The notes: generated by a model from the sequence alone, not told the origin. DNA of 64,000 nt from Pandoraea nosoerga (GCF_902459585.1 NZ_CABPSC010000013.1:103007-167006); one strand, 5' to 3'. Counted from the stretch's first letter, positions 36,908 to 46,040 are shown. Program-made: numbers and translations.

Positions 36908-38247
36908 GCGAGCTTGGCATTGGATTGCTCTACGGCGGCGCAACGCTCGCCGCCATGTTCTCGGGCATGCCCATCGCGTTCGCGCTCGGCGCGGTCGCGG
37001 TGGTATTCATGTTCGGCTTCATGCCCGCGTCGTCGCTCGATACGGTGACGCAGAACGTCTACGAAGAGATGGCGAGCATCACGCTGCTGTCGATCCCGTT
37101 GTTCATTCTGAAGGGCGCGGCGATCGGCAAGTCGCGCGCGGGGCAGGATCTCTACCTCGCGCTGCACGCGTGGATGCGGCGCATTCCCGGCGGTCTGGGC
37201 ATTGCCAACGTATTCGCCTGCGGGCTGTTCGCGGCGATGGCCGGCTCCAGCCCCGCCACGTGCTCGGCCATCGGCAGCGCCGGCATTCCGGAGATGCGCC
37301 AGCGCGGGTACTCGCCCGGCTTCGCCGCCGGCATCATTGCCGCGGGCGGCACGCTCGGCATTCTGCTGCCGCCGTCGATCACGATGATTCTCTATGCGGT
37401 GGCCGCCGAGCAGTCGCTCGGACGTCTGTTCCTCGCGGGCATCGTGCCAGCCCTGCTGCTGGTGGGGCTCTTCTCGTGCTATGCGGCGTGGCGTTATCGC
37501 AAGGAGTACGGGCTTGCGCAACTGGCGCTCGCGCGCGACGGCACGCCCTCGCCGTTTCCGACCGAGCCGCCGGCCACGATGCGCGAGAAGCTGGCGCTGC
37601 TGCCGCGCGTGCTGCCGTTCGTCACGCTGCTCATCGGCGTGATGGCGGCGCTCTACGGCGGCTACGCCACGCCGTCGGAGACGGCCGGGCTCGGCGGCCT
37701 GCTGGCGCTCGCGCTCATCGCCGTGATCTATCGCATGTGGCGCCCGCGCCAGCTCGCCCCGATCCTCACCGGCACGCTGCGCGAATCGACCATGCTCATG
37801 TTCATCATCGGCATGTCGCTGCTGTACTCCTACGTCATGAGCTATCTGCACATCAGCCAGTCGGCCGCGCAGTGGATCGTGGGGCTGCATCTGTCGCGCT
37901 GGGTGCTGCTCACGGCGATTCTCGTGATGGTCGTGGTGCTCGGCTTCTTCCTGCCGCCGGTGAGCATCATCCTGATGACGGCGCCGATCATCCTGCCGCC
38001 GCTGCGCGCCGCCGGTTTCGACCTCGTGTGGTTCGGCGTGGTGATGACGATCGTCATGGAACTGGGATTGATTCATCCGCCCGTGGGGCTCAACATATTC
38101 GTTATCAAGAACACCGCGCCCGATATCGCGCTGCGCGACATCGTGTGGGGCGTGATGCCGTTCGTGGCGCTGATGATCCTGGCCGTCGTTCTCATTTGCG
38201 TGATGCCGGGTCTGTCGCTGTGGCTGCCGGACCGGTTGATGGGATGA
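36904..38247 (+). CDS. matM: TRAP transporter large permease (DctM type)
   Basis: The 447-residue product is the DctM-family sodium-coupled permease with about a dozen hydrophobic segments. Family blocks are MFSGMPIAFALGAVAVVFMF, AGSSPATCSAIGSAGIPEM and GGTLGILLPPSITMILYAV, and the EMGLIHPPVGLN-like ELGLIHPPVGLNIFVI near the C-terminus. Together with the two preceding genes it should import a dicarboxylate, here probably malonate. Confidence 0.87.
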   Translation: MSELGIGLLYGGATLAAMFSGMPIAFALGAVAVVFMFGFMPASSLDTVTQNVYEEMASITLLSIPLFILKGAAIGKSRAGQDLYLALHAWMRRIPGGLGIANVFACGLFAAMAGSSPATCSAIGSAGIPEMRQRGYSPGFAAGIIAAGGTLGILLPPSITMILYAVAAEQSLGRLFLAGIVPALLLVGLFSCYAAWRYRKEYGLAQLALARDGTPSPFPTEPPATMREKLALLPRVLPFVTLLIGVMAALYGGYATPSETAGLGGLLALALIAVIYRMWRPRQLAPILTGTLRESTMLMFIIGMSLLYSYVMSYLHISQSAAQWIVGLHLSRWVLLTAILVMVVVLGFFLPPVSIILMTAPIILPPLRAAGFDLVWFGVVMTIVMELGLIHPPVGLNIFVIKNTAPDIALRDIVWGVMPFVALMILAVVLICVMPGLSLWLPDRLMG

Positions 38248-38375
38248 CGGCAGCGGGCGGCATGGGCGAGGCGGGGGATGGACGCGGCCACGGCGGGCGC
38301 CGCAAGCGCGATGCACTGTCGTGCGGTTTTGTCGTGGAGATCCGCGCCGCAGGGCGCAAGCATTGAGAGGAAGCC

Positions 38376-39974
38376 ATGAAGGATGAGCCGAACACGTCTG
38401 CAACGTCTGCTACCGCAACCTCGGGAAGCGCCGCGTCGATCGCCGCCGCGTCTTCGGGCCGCGGCTCGCCCGATGCGGCGACGGAGGTGAGCGCGCCGGT
38501 GCCGTCGCCCAAGCCGTCGCTTGGCGAGCGGCTCGGTCAGTGGTTCGGGCGCGGCATGGGCAGGTCCGGGGGGCAGGGCGGTGGGCCGGGGGGCGGCAAG
38601 GGCGACGGCAAGGGCGATGGGAAGGGCGAGGGCAAGATCGAGCCCGTGAAATTGTCGACGCGCGCGGAAAATGCGCTGCGCCGTCAGTTGTCGCAATGCC
38701 TGTCGGCGCGGCTCACCGATACCGCGGCGAACGAGGCGGCGCGCGAATTCATGGCGCGTTACACCGGCGCGTCGCCGGCCGAGCAATTGGCGTTGCTCGG
38801 TGTGGTAGCGGACATTTGCGCCAACGACGGCAACCCCGGCACCCATCCTGGCCTCAATGCGCGCGAGCAGAGCACGAAGGACGGCAGCAGGGACGGCACC
38901 AGGGACGGCGAGAGCGCCAGACGCGGCGCTGGCGGGCTGGCCGGCGCGCTCGGCAGCGCGCGCGTGCGGTTCCTCAAGCGCTTTAACGCGTTGCCCGACG
39001 GTTTGCCGTTTCTGGTGCGCTGGCGTGCGGATATGCTGCATCATCGCGCCGCGCTGCCCGGCCTCGCGGCACTCGAAGAGGACCTGGGCAGCCTGTTCTC
39101 CACATGGTTCGACGTGGGCCTGCTCGAGCTGCATCCGATTACCTGGGACTCGCCGGCGTCGCTGCTCGAAAAGCTCATGCGCTACGAGGCCGTACACGAA
39201 ATCTCCTCATGGACGGACCTGCGCAACCGGCTCGATTCCGACCGACGTTGCTACGCGTTCTTCCATCCGCGCATGCCGCGCGAGCCGTTGATCTTCGTCG
39301 AAGTGGCGTTCGTGCCCGACATGGCGGCCGAAGTGCACCTGCTGCTCGACGAGCAGGCGCCGCTCGAGGACCTGCGCCGCGTGCGCTGGGCCATCTTCTA
39401 CTCGATCTCCAACACGCAGCCCGGGCTGCGTGGCGTGAGCTTCGGCAACTTCCTGCTCAAGCGCGTGATCGACGAGCTCCAGGTCGACTTCCCCAAGCTG
39501 CGCAACTTTGCCACGCTCTCGCCGATTCCCGGCTTCAACGAGTGGCTGCGTCAGCTATCCGCGCAGGCGCTGGCCGAAGTGCTCGGCCCGAAGCGCCAGA
39601 AGCTGCTGGCGCAGGAAGCGTCGCTGGCCGACGGCGCGTCGGGAGCGCAGATGGTGGCGTGGCTGCAGGCGTCGCCCGAGCGCAAGGGCACGCAGGCGTT
39701 GCAGCGCACGCTGGGCGAGGCGCTGGCGGCGCACTATCTGGCGCGCGAGTTCGTGCGCGGGCAGCCGCGCGACCCGGTCGCCCGGTTCCACCTGGGCAAC
39801 GGCGCGCGCGTGGAGCGCATCAACTGGCATGCCGACCTGTCGAAGAAGGGCGCCCGGCAGTCGTGCGGCATGATGGTGAATTATCTGTACGAGCCCGAGG
39901 AGCTCGACGCCAATCTGCAACGGCTCATCGACGGCCAGCCGGCGCTCGGACGCGCGGTGGCGCGCCTGCTCTGA
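38376..39974 (+). CDS. matA: malonyl-CoA decarboxylase
   Basis: The 532-residue enzyme converts malonyl-CoA to acetyl-CoA and CO2. The catalytic domain shows the conserved TLSPIPGF with the Ser (about residue 382) and ARFHLGNGA with the His (about 472), the pair used in human and bacterial MCD. A helical N-terminal domain (about 95-200) precedes it. The first 95 residues are low-complexity: Ser/Ala/Pro-rich, then Gly-Lys repeats (GKGDGKGDGKGEGK). Another inserted hydrophilic stretch, EQSTKDGSRDGTRDGESAR, lies near 167-185. The usual family start would be nearer residue 95, so the N-terminus may be an add-on. ATG 38376 follows AGAGGAAG. Confidence 0.9.
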   Translation: MKDEPNTSATSATATSGSAASIAAASSGRGSPDAATEVSAPVPSPKPSLGERLGQWFGRGMGRSGGQGGGPGGGKGDGKGDGKGEGKIEPVKLSTRAENALRRQLSQCLSARLTDTAANEAAREFMARYTGASPAEQLALLGVVADICANDGNPGTHPGLNAREQSTKDGSRDGTRDGESARRGAGGLAGALGSARVRFLKRFNALPDGLPFLVRWRADMLHHRAALPGLAALEEDLGSLFSTWFDVGLLELHPITWDSPASLLEKLMRYEAVHEISSWTDLRNRLDSDRRCYAFFHPRMPREPLIFVEVAFVPDMAAEVHLLLDEQAPLEDLRRVRWAIFYSISNTQPGLRGVSFGNFLLKRVIDELQVDFPKLRNFATLSPIPGFNEWLRQLSAQALAEVLGPKRQKLLAQEASLADGASGAQMVAWLQASPERKGTQALQRTLGEALAAHYLAREFVRGQPRDPVARFHLGNGARVERINWHADLSKKGARQSCGMMVNYLYEPEELDANLQRLIDGQPALGRAVARLL

Positions 39975-40010
39975 GCACGGCGGCGATCGACACGAAAAAG
40001 GGAGACATCT

Positions 40011-40799
40011 GTGAGTGAAGTGCTGCGCGACGACCGCGCGCTCGACGAAGGGTGGGTCACGCTGACGCTGTCGAACCCGGCGCGACTCAACGCCATCTCG
40101 GTGGCGATGTGGCGCTCGCTGCGCGAGCATGTAGAGGCGCTCGACGCCGACGCGCGTGTGCGGGCCATCGTGATTCGCGGCGCGCAGGGCAACTTCGCGG
40201 CCGGGGCCGACATCGAGGAATTCCCGGCCGAGCGCGGCAGCTACGACGCGTTGCGCCGCTATCACGGCGAGATCATCGGCCCGACGCTGGAGGCGCTCGC
40301 GCGCTGCCGGCATCCGAGTGTGGCGCTGATCGAAGGCGTATGCGTTGGCGGCGGACTCGAGATCGCGGCGCACTGCGATCTGCGCATTGCCGGCGAGAGC
40401 GCGCGCTTTGGCGTGCCGATCAACAGGCTCGGGTTTCCGATGGCGCCGGGCGAGCTGCGCGGCGTGCTGGCGCTCGTGGGCCGGGCGGTCGCGCTCGAGA
40501 TTCTGCTCGAAGGGCGCGTGTTCGGCGCGACCGAGGCGCGCGAGAAGGGACTGCTCACGCGCGTGGTGGCCGACGAGGCCGTCGAGGAAGCCGGCCGTGC
40601 CTGCGCGCGACGTCTGGCGGCTGGGGCGCCGCTAGCCGCGCAGCTCAACAAGTGGCTGATCGCGCGTCTCGCGCCGCCCGTGCCGCCGCTCTCGGAAGCC
40701 GAGTGGCAGCAGGCCTTCTCCTATTGGGATTCCCAGGATCATCGCGAGGGCGTCGCTGCATTCCTCGAGAAGCGGCCGCCGAAATTCGAGGGGCGCTAG
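40011..40799 (+). CDS. crotonase-superfamily enzyme in the malonate operon
   Basis: The 262-residue product has the crotonase fold: oxyanion-hole region NFAAGADIEEF and CVGGGLEIAAHCDLRIAG with the first catalytic-type Glu. The second hydratase Glu, normally in QPEI, is replaced: the sequence reads FGVPINRLG. E. coli methylmalonyl-CoA decarboxylase (YgfG/ScpB) likewise has TPVNLG there, and the two share an AFLEKRxPxFxG end. A true enoyl-CoA hydratase is therefore unlikely. It starts with GTG 40011 behind AAAGGGAG, 36 bp after the decarboxylase stop. A role in substituted-malonyl-CoA metabolism is my inference. Confidence 0.8.
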   Translation: MSEVLRDDRALDEGWVTLTLSNPARLNAISVAMWRSLREHVEALDADARVRAIVIRGAQGNFAAGADIEEFPAERGSYDALRRYHGEIIGPTLEALARCRHPSVALIEGVCVGGGLEIAAHCDLRIAGESARFGVPINRLGFPMAPGELRGVLALVGRAVALEILLEGRVFGATEAREKGLLTRVVADEAVEEAGRACARRLAAGAPLAAQLNKWLIARLAPPVPPLSEAEWQQAFSYWDSQDHREGVAAFLEKRPPKFEGR

Positions 40800-41049
40800 C
40801 AGGCAGGTACCGCGCTTTCCTTGGCGGCTCCAATGGTGGTTCCCATTGCCGCTCGATCGCGGCTCGATCGCGGCTCGATTGCGGCTCGATTGCGGCTCGA
40901 TTGCGCCTCGATGGCGGCCCCCAGGGCGCCCCAATGGCGGTCGCGGCCGCGCCGGCGCGCGGTGCCGACGAGATGCAGTATGCTGCCGCGTCTGCCGTTG
41001 AAACCTTTTTTCTGTTGATGCATTCATCGTTTCGTATCCGGTTCCGTTT
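40800..41049. other. spacer before matB with repeats
   Basis: About 250 bp between the crotonase gene and matB. It contains the 11-bp array at 40851-40916. I see no separate gene. An internal promoter for matB is possible but I cannot point to one. Confidence 0.5.
40851..40916. repeat. 11-bp tandem array
   Basis: Six consecutive 11-bp units, GCTCGATTGCG or GCTCGATCGCG with a last variant copy, start at 40851, 40862, 40873, 40884, 40895 and 40906. The array lies between two genes of the malonate operon. Confidence 0.92.
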
Positions 41050-42582
41050 ATGACGCAAGACGCCAACCTCTATCGACTGTTCGCCGAACGTTTTCCCGCC
41101 GACAAATCGGCGTGCGCCATCGAGACGCCCGAGGGGCTTTACTACAGTTGGGACGACATCGAGCGCGCCAGCGCTCGCATGGCGAACCTGCTCGCCAGCC
41201 TCGAGCTCACGCCCGGCGCACGTGTGGCCGTGCAGGTCGAGAAGTCGCCCGAAGCCCTGTTGCTGTATCTCGCGACACTGCGCGCCGGCTACGTGTATCT
41301 GCCGCTCAATACGGCGTATCGCGAAGCCGAGATCGCGTATTTCGTCGAGAACGCGCAGCCCGACGTGGTCGTGTGCAGCCCGGCCAATTTCGGCTGGGTC
41401 TCGAAGATCGCGTTCACGAGCGGCGCGAAGCACGTATTCACGCTGGGCGAGGACCGCACCGGTTCGCTGCTCGAGCGCGCCGCGTGGTTCGGCGACACGT
41501 TCGAGACCGTGCCGCGCGCGCCGCACGATCTGGCGGCCATTCTGTACACCTCGGGCACGACCGGGCGCAGCAAGGGCGCCATGCTCTCGCACGGCAACCT
41601 CGCGAGCAACACGCGTGTGCTGCATGCGTTCTGGGGTTGGGGCGAGCGCAGCGGCGGCGACGTGCTGCTGCACGCGCTGCCGATCTTCCACGTGCACGGG
41701 CTGTTCGTCGCGAGTCATGCGGCGCTGTATTCGGGCAGCAAGATGATCTGGCTGCCCAAGTTCGACGCGCGCGAGGTGCTGCGTCAGTTGCCGCGCGCCA
41801 CGGTATTCATGGGGGTGCCGACGTATTACGTGCGGCTGCTGGCCGAAGCGGGGCTCGATCGCGAAGTCTGCCGCAATGTTCGTCTGTTCATCTCGGGCTC
41901 CGCGCCATTGCTGCGCGAGACGTTCGACGCGTTTCGCGAGCGCACCGGTCACACGATTCTCGAACGGTACGGCATGTCGGAGACGGTCATGCTCGTCTCC
42001 AATCCGTATCACGGCGATGCGGCGCGCGTGCGCCGGGCCGGCACCGTGGGCGTGCCGCTGCCGGAAGTGTCGGTGCGCGTCGTCGACGATGAGGGCCGGC
42101 CGTGCGCGCAAGGCGAGATCGGCCACATTCAGGTGAAAGGGCCGAACGTGTTTGCCGGCTATTGGCGCATGCCGGAGAAGACGGCCGAGGAATTCACCGC
42201 CGACGGGTTTTTCAAGACGGGCGACGTCGGCAAGTTCGACGAGGATGGCTACGTGCACATCGTCGGCCGCTCGAAGGATCTCATCATCTCCGGCGGCTAC
42301 AACGTCTATCCGAAGGAAATCGAAGGATTCATCGACGAGATGGACGGCGTGGCCGAGTCGGCGGTCATCGGCGTGCCGCATCCGGATTTCGGAGAGGCGG
42401 TGGTCGCCGTGGTCGTGCCGCGCAACGGCGCGGCGACGCCCGACGAGCGCACCGTCATTGATGCGCTCAAGCATCGCATCGCGAATTTCAAGGTGCCCAA
42501 GCGCGTGCACTTCGTGCCCGAACTGCCGCGCAACACCATGGGCAAGGTGCAGAAGAACGTGCTTCGCGAGCGCTTCAAGTAA
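41050..42582 (+). CDS. matB: malonate-CoA ligase (malonyl-CoA synthetase)
   Basis: The 510-residue product is an ANL-superfamily acyl-CoA ligase: the P-loop ILYTSGTTGRSKGAML, ERYGMSETVM, DGFFKTGDVGKFDEDGYVHIVGR, and the C-terminal catalytic Lys in RNTMGKVQKN. Sequence style and length match MatB, which activates malonate, and often methylmalonate, with ATP and CoA. Located in one locus with a TRAP importer, malonyl-CoA decarboxylase and a MatR-type regulator, it supplies malonyl-CoA for conversion to acetyl-CoA. Confidence 0.9.
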   Translation: MTQDANLYRLFAERFPADKSACAIETPEGLYYSWDDIERASARMANLLASLELTPGARVAVQVEKSPEALLLYLATLRAGYVYLPLNTAYREAEIAYFVENAQPDVVVCSPANFGWVSKIAFTSGAKHVFTLGEDRTGSLLERAAWFGDTFETVPRAPHDLAAILYTSGTTGRSKGAMLSHGNLASNTRVLHAFWGWGERSGGDVLLHALPIFHVHGLFVASHAALYSGSKMIWLPKFDAREVLRQLPRATVFMGVPTYYVRLLAEAGLDREVCRNVRLFISGSAPLLRETFDAFRERTGHTILERYGMSETVMLVSNPYHGDAARVRRAGTVGVPLPEVSVRVVDDEGRPCAQGEIGHIQVKGPNVFAGYWRMPEKTAEEFTADGFFKTGDVGKFDEDGYVHIVGRSKDLIISGGYNVYPKEIEGFIDEMDGVAESAVIGVPHPDFGEAVVAVVVPRNGAATPDERTVIDALKHRIANFKVPKRVHFVPELPRNTMGKVQKNVLRERFK

Positions 42583-42716
42583 GCCGCGGCCACTCGCACC
42601 CGCGACATGTGACACGCGACCACGCCACATGGTGTGGTGACGCCTTGTTGCGGTGTGGGGTGCGGTGCGGAAACGTCGCGATGTGATCCGTAGTGCTTCG
42701 TTGGCCGAATAAAGCA

Positions 42717-42743
42717 ACGCCGCCCTCGAGGGGCGGCGTCTTT
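42717..42743. terminator. bidirectional hairpin terminator after matB
   Basis: A 9-bp perfect stem, ACGCCGCCC (42717-42725) with GGGCGGCGT (42731-42739), and loop TCGAG. TCTTT follows on the plus strand. On the minus strand TTGCTTTATT follows, so it can also end the convergent SIMPL gene. Confidence 0.8.
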
Positions 42744-42779
42744 CCATTGCGAGGACGGCGACCGGCCGCCGACGCCGGC

Positions 42780-43487
42780 TTACTTCATCTGCACGGTGCC
42801 GGAGACGGTCACGGTGACTTGCGTCTTGCCGCCTTCGAGCTGCATCGGCGGCGCGGCGTCGGCGCTCGCGCTCATCGCCATTGCCTTCATGGCATACGGA
42901 CGCGGCATGACCGGGGCGTTCGTGCCGACCTGCACCTGGCGGATGGTGTAGCTGCCATAGCCGAACGCCTTCGTGTTGCTCTGCGCCTGATCGCGGAACG
43001 CCTGGATGGCCTGGTTGGTCAGCTCCGCCTGCGTTTTCTCCTGCGCTTCACGCGAGAGCGAGAACGATACGCCGTCCATCTGCATCTGGCCCGAGATCTG
43101 GCTCGCGAGGCGCGATGCCGCGCCGAAGTCCTTCGACGTCATCTGCAATTCGGTGCGGCCGCGCCAGGCGGTGATCTTGCCATCGCGATTGGTCGTCGGA
43201 TACAGCGAAACGTTGCCGGTCTGCACCTGCACGGTGTTCTGGCCCTTGGCAATGGCCATCGCGCTGTTGGCCTTTTGCGTGAGGTTGCGCGAGACGGTGG
43301 CGGCGTCGGGACCTTGCTCCTGCGCGGACATCGTGATGTGCACGGTGTCCTGCTCGACTTCCTTCGTGGCGTGGGCCTCGAGGCCCAGCACGCCCGCGAC
43401 ATTGCGGTTCGGATCGTCACCCGACTGGGCGTAGGCGGCATTGGCGGCCGTGGCGATCAGGAGAGCGGCGGCGAGAGATTTGCGCAT
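42780..43487 (-). CDS. SIMPL-domain (DUF541) periplasmic protein
   Basis: The 235-residue product has a signal peptide ending AAYAQS (about residue 20) and a SIMPL/DUF541 domain: VLGLEAHATKEVEQDTVHIT near the start, ending in a VTVTVSGTVQM strand. Homologues such as BP26/YggE form periplasmic ring-shaped oligomers and have been linked to oxidative-stress tolerance; the molecular activity is unsettled. The ATG follows AAAAAGGAC. It converges on matB. Confidence 0.85.
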   Translation of the reverse strand: MRKSLAAALLIATAANAAYAQSGDDPNRNVAGVLGLEAHATKEVEQDTVHITMSAQEQGPDAATVSRNLTQKANSAMAIAKGQNTVQVQTGNVSLYPTTNRDGKITAWRGRTELQMTSKDFGAASRLASQISGQMQMDGVSFSLSREAQEKTQAELTNQAIQAFRDQAQSNTKAFGYGSYTIRQVQVGTNAPVMPRPYAMKAMAMSASADAAPPMQLEGGKTQVTVTVSGTVQMK

Positions 43488-43613
43488 AGTTGTGTCCTTT
43501 TTCGAATGTGAGTTCGCGTCTTGGCGGCGAACGTTTGACCGGTTGCCGACTCACACATGCACGCGTTCCGGCAGCGCCGAGAGCGCTAGTGGGTACGTAC
43601 TATGCGTGTGCCG

Positions 43614-43623
43614 ATAACGTTAT
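43614..43623. promoter_or_regulatory. palindrome ATAACGTTAT upstream of the SIMPL gene
   Basis: A second copy of the palindrome seen at 17053, again preceded by CG. It lies 127 bp before the SIMPL gene and 45 bp past the end of the EVE gene. Role unknown. Confidence 0.25.
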
Positions 43624-43667
43624 ACAGACGCTATCGCCACAATTTTGGTTCCCTGGATACCCGGCTC

Positions 43668-44132
<465 letters not shown>

Positions 44133-44411
44133 GACGTTTCACGGTTCGGATGGGTGCAACGCAGGCAAACGTCGGTCATCGGCGCCGGAAGGCCTCTCAT
44201 TTGTCGCCGATCGTTTGCCGCGCTGCGATATTGGGCCAATTCCTATACTATGCCTTTGTGACCTTCGTGTGACGTTTCATGTGGCCTGTCCGTGCCACCG
44301 GGCAATGGACGCAGTGCACCACCCGTTTGCCGGCAGCCCGGCCCGCCAGCGTCGCACGCACGTGCTTGGGCGATTCATGTTCAACCCCCTATGCCGATAG
44401 GAGAGTGTGTC

Positions 44412-45200
44412 ATGGCAGCAGAGCCGTCTGTCCGAAGCAATGCGTTTATCTTCTATTCCCTTGCCACGGTGTCGTTCATCGAGACCAGTGTCCCCGAGTT
44501 CGTCGCCACGCTCAATCAGATGTACAGCGACGATGACGAGATGCGAACGTGGCTGCGCGACACCTGGCTGCCCGAGGAGGTCGAACACGGGCGCCTCGCC
44601 AAGGACTATATCGCACGCGTATGGCCCGAGTTCGACTGGCAGAACGCCTATGACGCGTTTCTCGAGCGCTACAAGCCGCGGTGCGATGTGGAGTACATGC
44701 GGCCGTCGCTGGCGCTCGAAGCCTTGTCGCGGTGCGTCACGGAAACGCAGACGGCCATGATCTACCGTTGCCTCGAGTCCTACATGCCGGTCGAGGAACT
44801 CAAGCAGATGATGCACAAGCTGAGCAGCGAGGAGGTCGGCCACTATCGCTACTTTCGCAAGACCTTCGATCGCTACAACGCGGTGGAGCGGCACGGCGTG
44901 ATCAGCCGCCTGCGCACGATGGTCGCGCGCAGCGAACTGGTTCGCGACGAGGACATTGCCTTCGCGTTCGAGCCGCTCAACCGGTTCTGGCGCTCGCCGC
45001 CGCCGTTCGAGACGATGACCTGGGAGGCTTTCCTCGCCATGTCAGGCGACGTCATGAAGCAGTACATGCCGGTCGAGGCGGCCACGCGCATGATGTTCAA
45101 GCCGCTCGAGACCGGCTCGTGGTGGCGCGATCGTCCCGTCAAGGCGCTGATGTCATTCATGGTCAAGCGCCAGTATCCGCAGTTGGCCGGCGAGGCCTGA
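44412..45200 (+). CDS. ferritin-like diiron protein of unknown function
   Basis: The 262-residue product is almost wholly helical and carries a full diiron-carboxylate set: Glu24, E56xxH59, Glu111 and E141xxH144, spaced as in ferritin-like four-helix bundles. The C-terminal third (from about 160) is an extra helical part with FEPLNRFWRSPPPFETMTWE. There is no signal peptide. Homologues are annotated only as ferritin-like; oxygenase, desaturase-like or stress functions are all possible. ATG 44412 follows AGGAG. A TATACT hexamer at 44244-44249 may be part of its promoter. It converges on ompA. Confidence 0.75.
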   Translation: MAAEPSVRSNAFIFYSLATVSFIETSVPEFVATLNQMYSDDDEMRTWLRDTWLPEEVEHGRLAKDYIARVWPEFDWQNAYDAFLERYKPRCDVEYMRPSLALEALSRCVTETQTAMIYRCLESYMPVEELKQMMHKLSSEEVGHYRYFRKTFDRYNAVERHGVISRLRTMVARSELVRDEDIAFAFEPLNRFWRSPPPFETMTWEAFLAMSGDVMKQYMPVEAATRMMFKPLETGSWWRDRPVKALMSFMVKRQYPQLAGEA

Positions 45201-45330
45201 CTTGCCCGGGGTGGCCCGCGATGGCAGCGGGCGCGCGGCAGAGGCAGACGGCGTGATCGGCGGGAAAGGCCGTCAATCACGCTGTGCCGGAAATTGCCGG
45301 GGCTCCCCGTTGCGGCGGCAACAGACGAAA

Positions 45331-45356
45331 AAAACCCCGCCGAGGCGGGGTTTTTT
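45331..45356. terminator. bidirectional terminator between ferritin-like gene and ompA
   Basis: Stem CCCCGC (45335-45340) with GCGGGG (45345-45350), loop CGAG, flanked by an A run on the left and TTTTTT on the right, so it ends transcription from both sides. Confidence 0.92.
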
Positions 45357-45374
45357 CGTAGTCGGTGAACCGTA

Positions 45375-46040
45375 TTACTTGTTCGTGCCGACGACTTCGA
45401 CTTCCACGCGACGATCCGGTGCCAGGCACTTGATCAGCTGAGCACGGTTCTTCTGGTTGCAACCCGTCGTGACCGGGTTACGCTTGCCCTTGCCTTCGGT
45501 GTACACGCGGTTGGCTTCGACGCCCTTGCTGACCAGGTAAGCCTTCACAGCTTGAGCGCGACGCAGCGACAGACGGTCGTTGTACTTGTCCGAACCGATG
45601 CGATCGGTGTAGCCCGTGGCAACCACGACTTCGAGGTTCAGCGCCTGGACCTTGCCGGCCAGATCGTCCAGCTTGGCCTTGCCTTCCGGCTTCAGGATGG
45701 CCTTGTCGAAATCGAACAGGGCGTCAGCTTGGTACGTCACCTTCTGCGAAACCGGAGCGACCGGAACCGGAGCCGGTGCCGGAGCCGGAGCCTGGGCGAT
45801 GATCGAGCCATCGCACTTGGCATTGGCCGTGGCCGGGGTCCAGTAGGCGTCGCGCCAGCAGAGTTCGTCCGAGCCGTTCTTCCACACCCACTCGCCGCTG
45901 CCGTTAACCCAGTTGTCGTTGACAGCTTGTTTCGAGGCCGCGATCGGGCCCGGAGCGGTCTGGACATAATTTTGAGCCATAGCCGAAGCAGCCATCACTG
46001 CGGTAGCTGCAACGATCGCGAGCTTAGCGAATTTATTCAT
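45375..46040 (-). CDS. ompA: OmpA-family peptidoglycan-associated protein
   Basis: The 221-residue product has a signal peptide ending SAMA (about residue 22), a short region with a Cys pair (ELCWRDAYWT...AKCDG), an Ala-Pro repeat hinge, and a C-terminal OmpA domain of about 115 residues. The domain carries the peptidoglycan-binding NDRLSLRRAQAVKAYL. An extra disulfide is likely (GCNQKNRAQLIKCL). There is no eight-stranded barrel, as in the OmpA/Omp38-like proteins of Burkholderiales. The ATG follows GAGAGGAG. A TATACT on the minus strand (46118-46123) is a plausible -10. Expression is probably high. Confidence 0.92.
   Translation of the reverse strand: MNKFAKLAIVAATAVMAASAMAQNYVQTAPGPIAASKQAVNDNWVNGSGEWVWKNGSDELCWRDAYWTPATANAKCDGSIIAQAPAPAPAPVPVAPVSQKVTYQADALFDFDKAILKPEGKAKLDDLAGKVQALNLEVVVATGYTDRIGSDKYNDRLSLRRAQAVKAYLVSKGVEANRVYTEGKGKRNPVTTGCNQKNRAQLIKCLAPDRRVEVEVVGTNK

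Noticed and set aside
40851-40916. Possible iterons of a replication origin
   Set aside because: Eleven-bp units within a catabolic operon, with no replication gene or DnaA boxes nearby.
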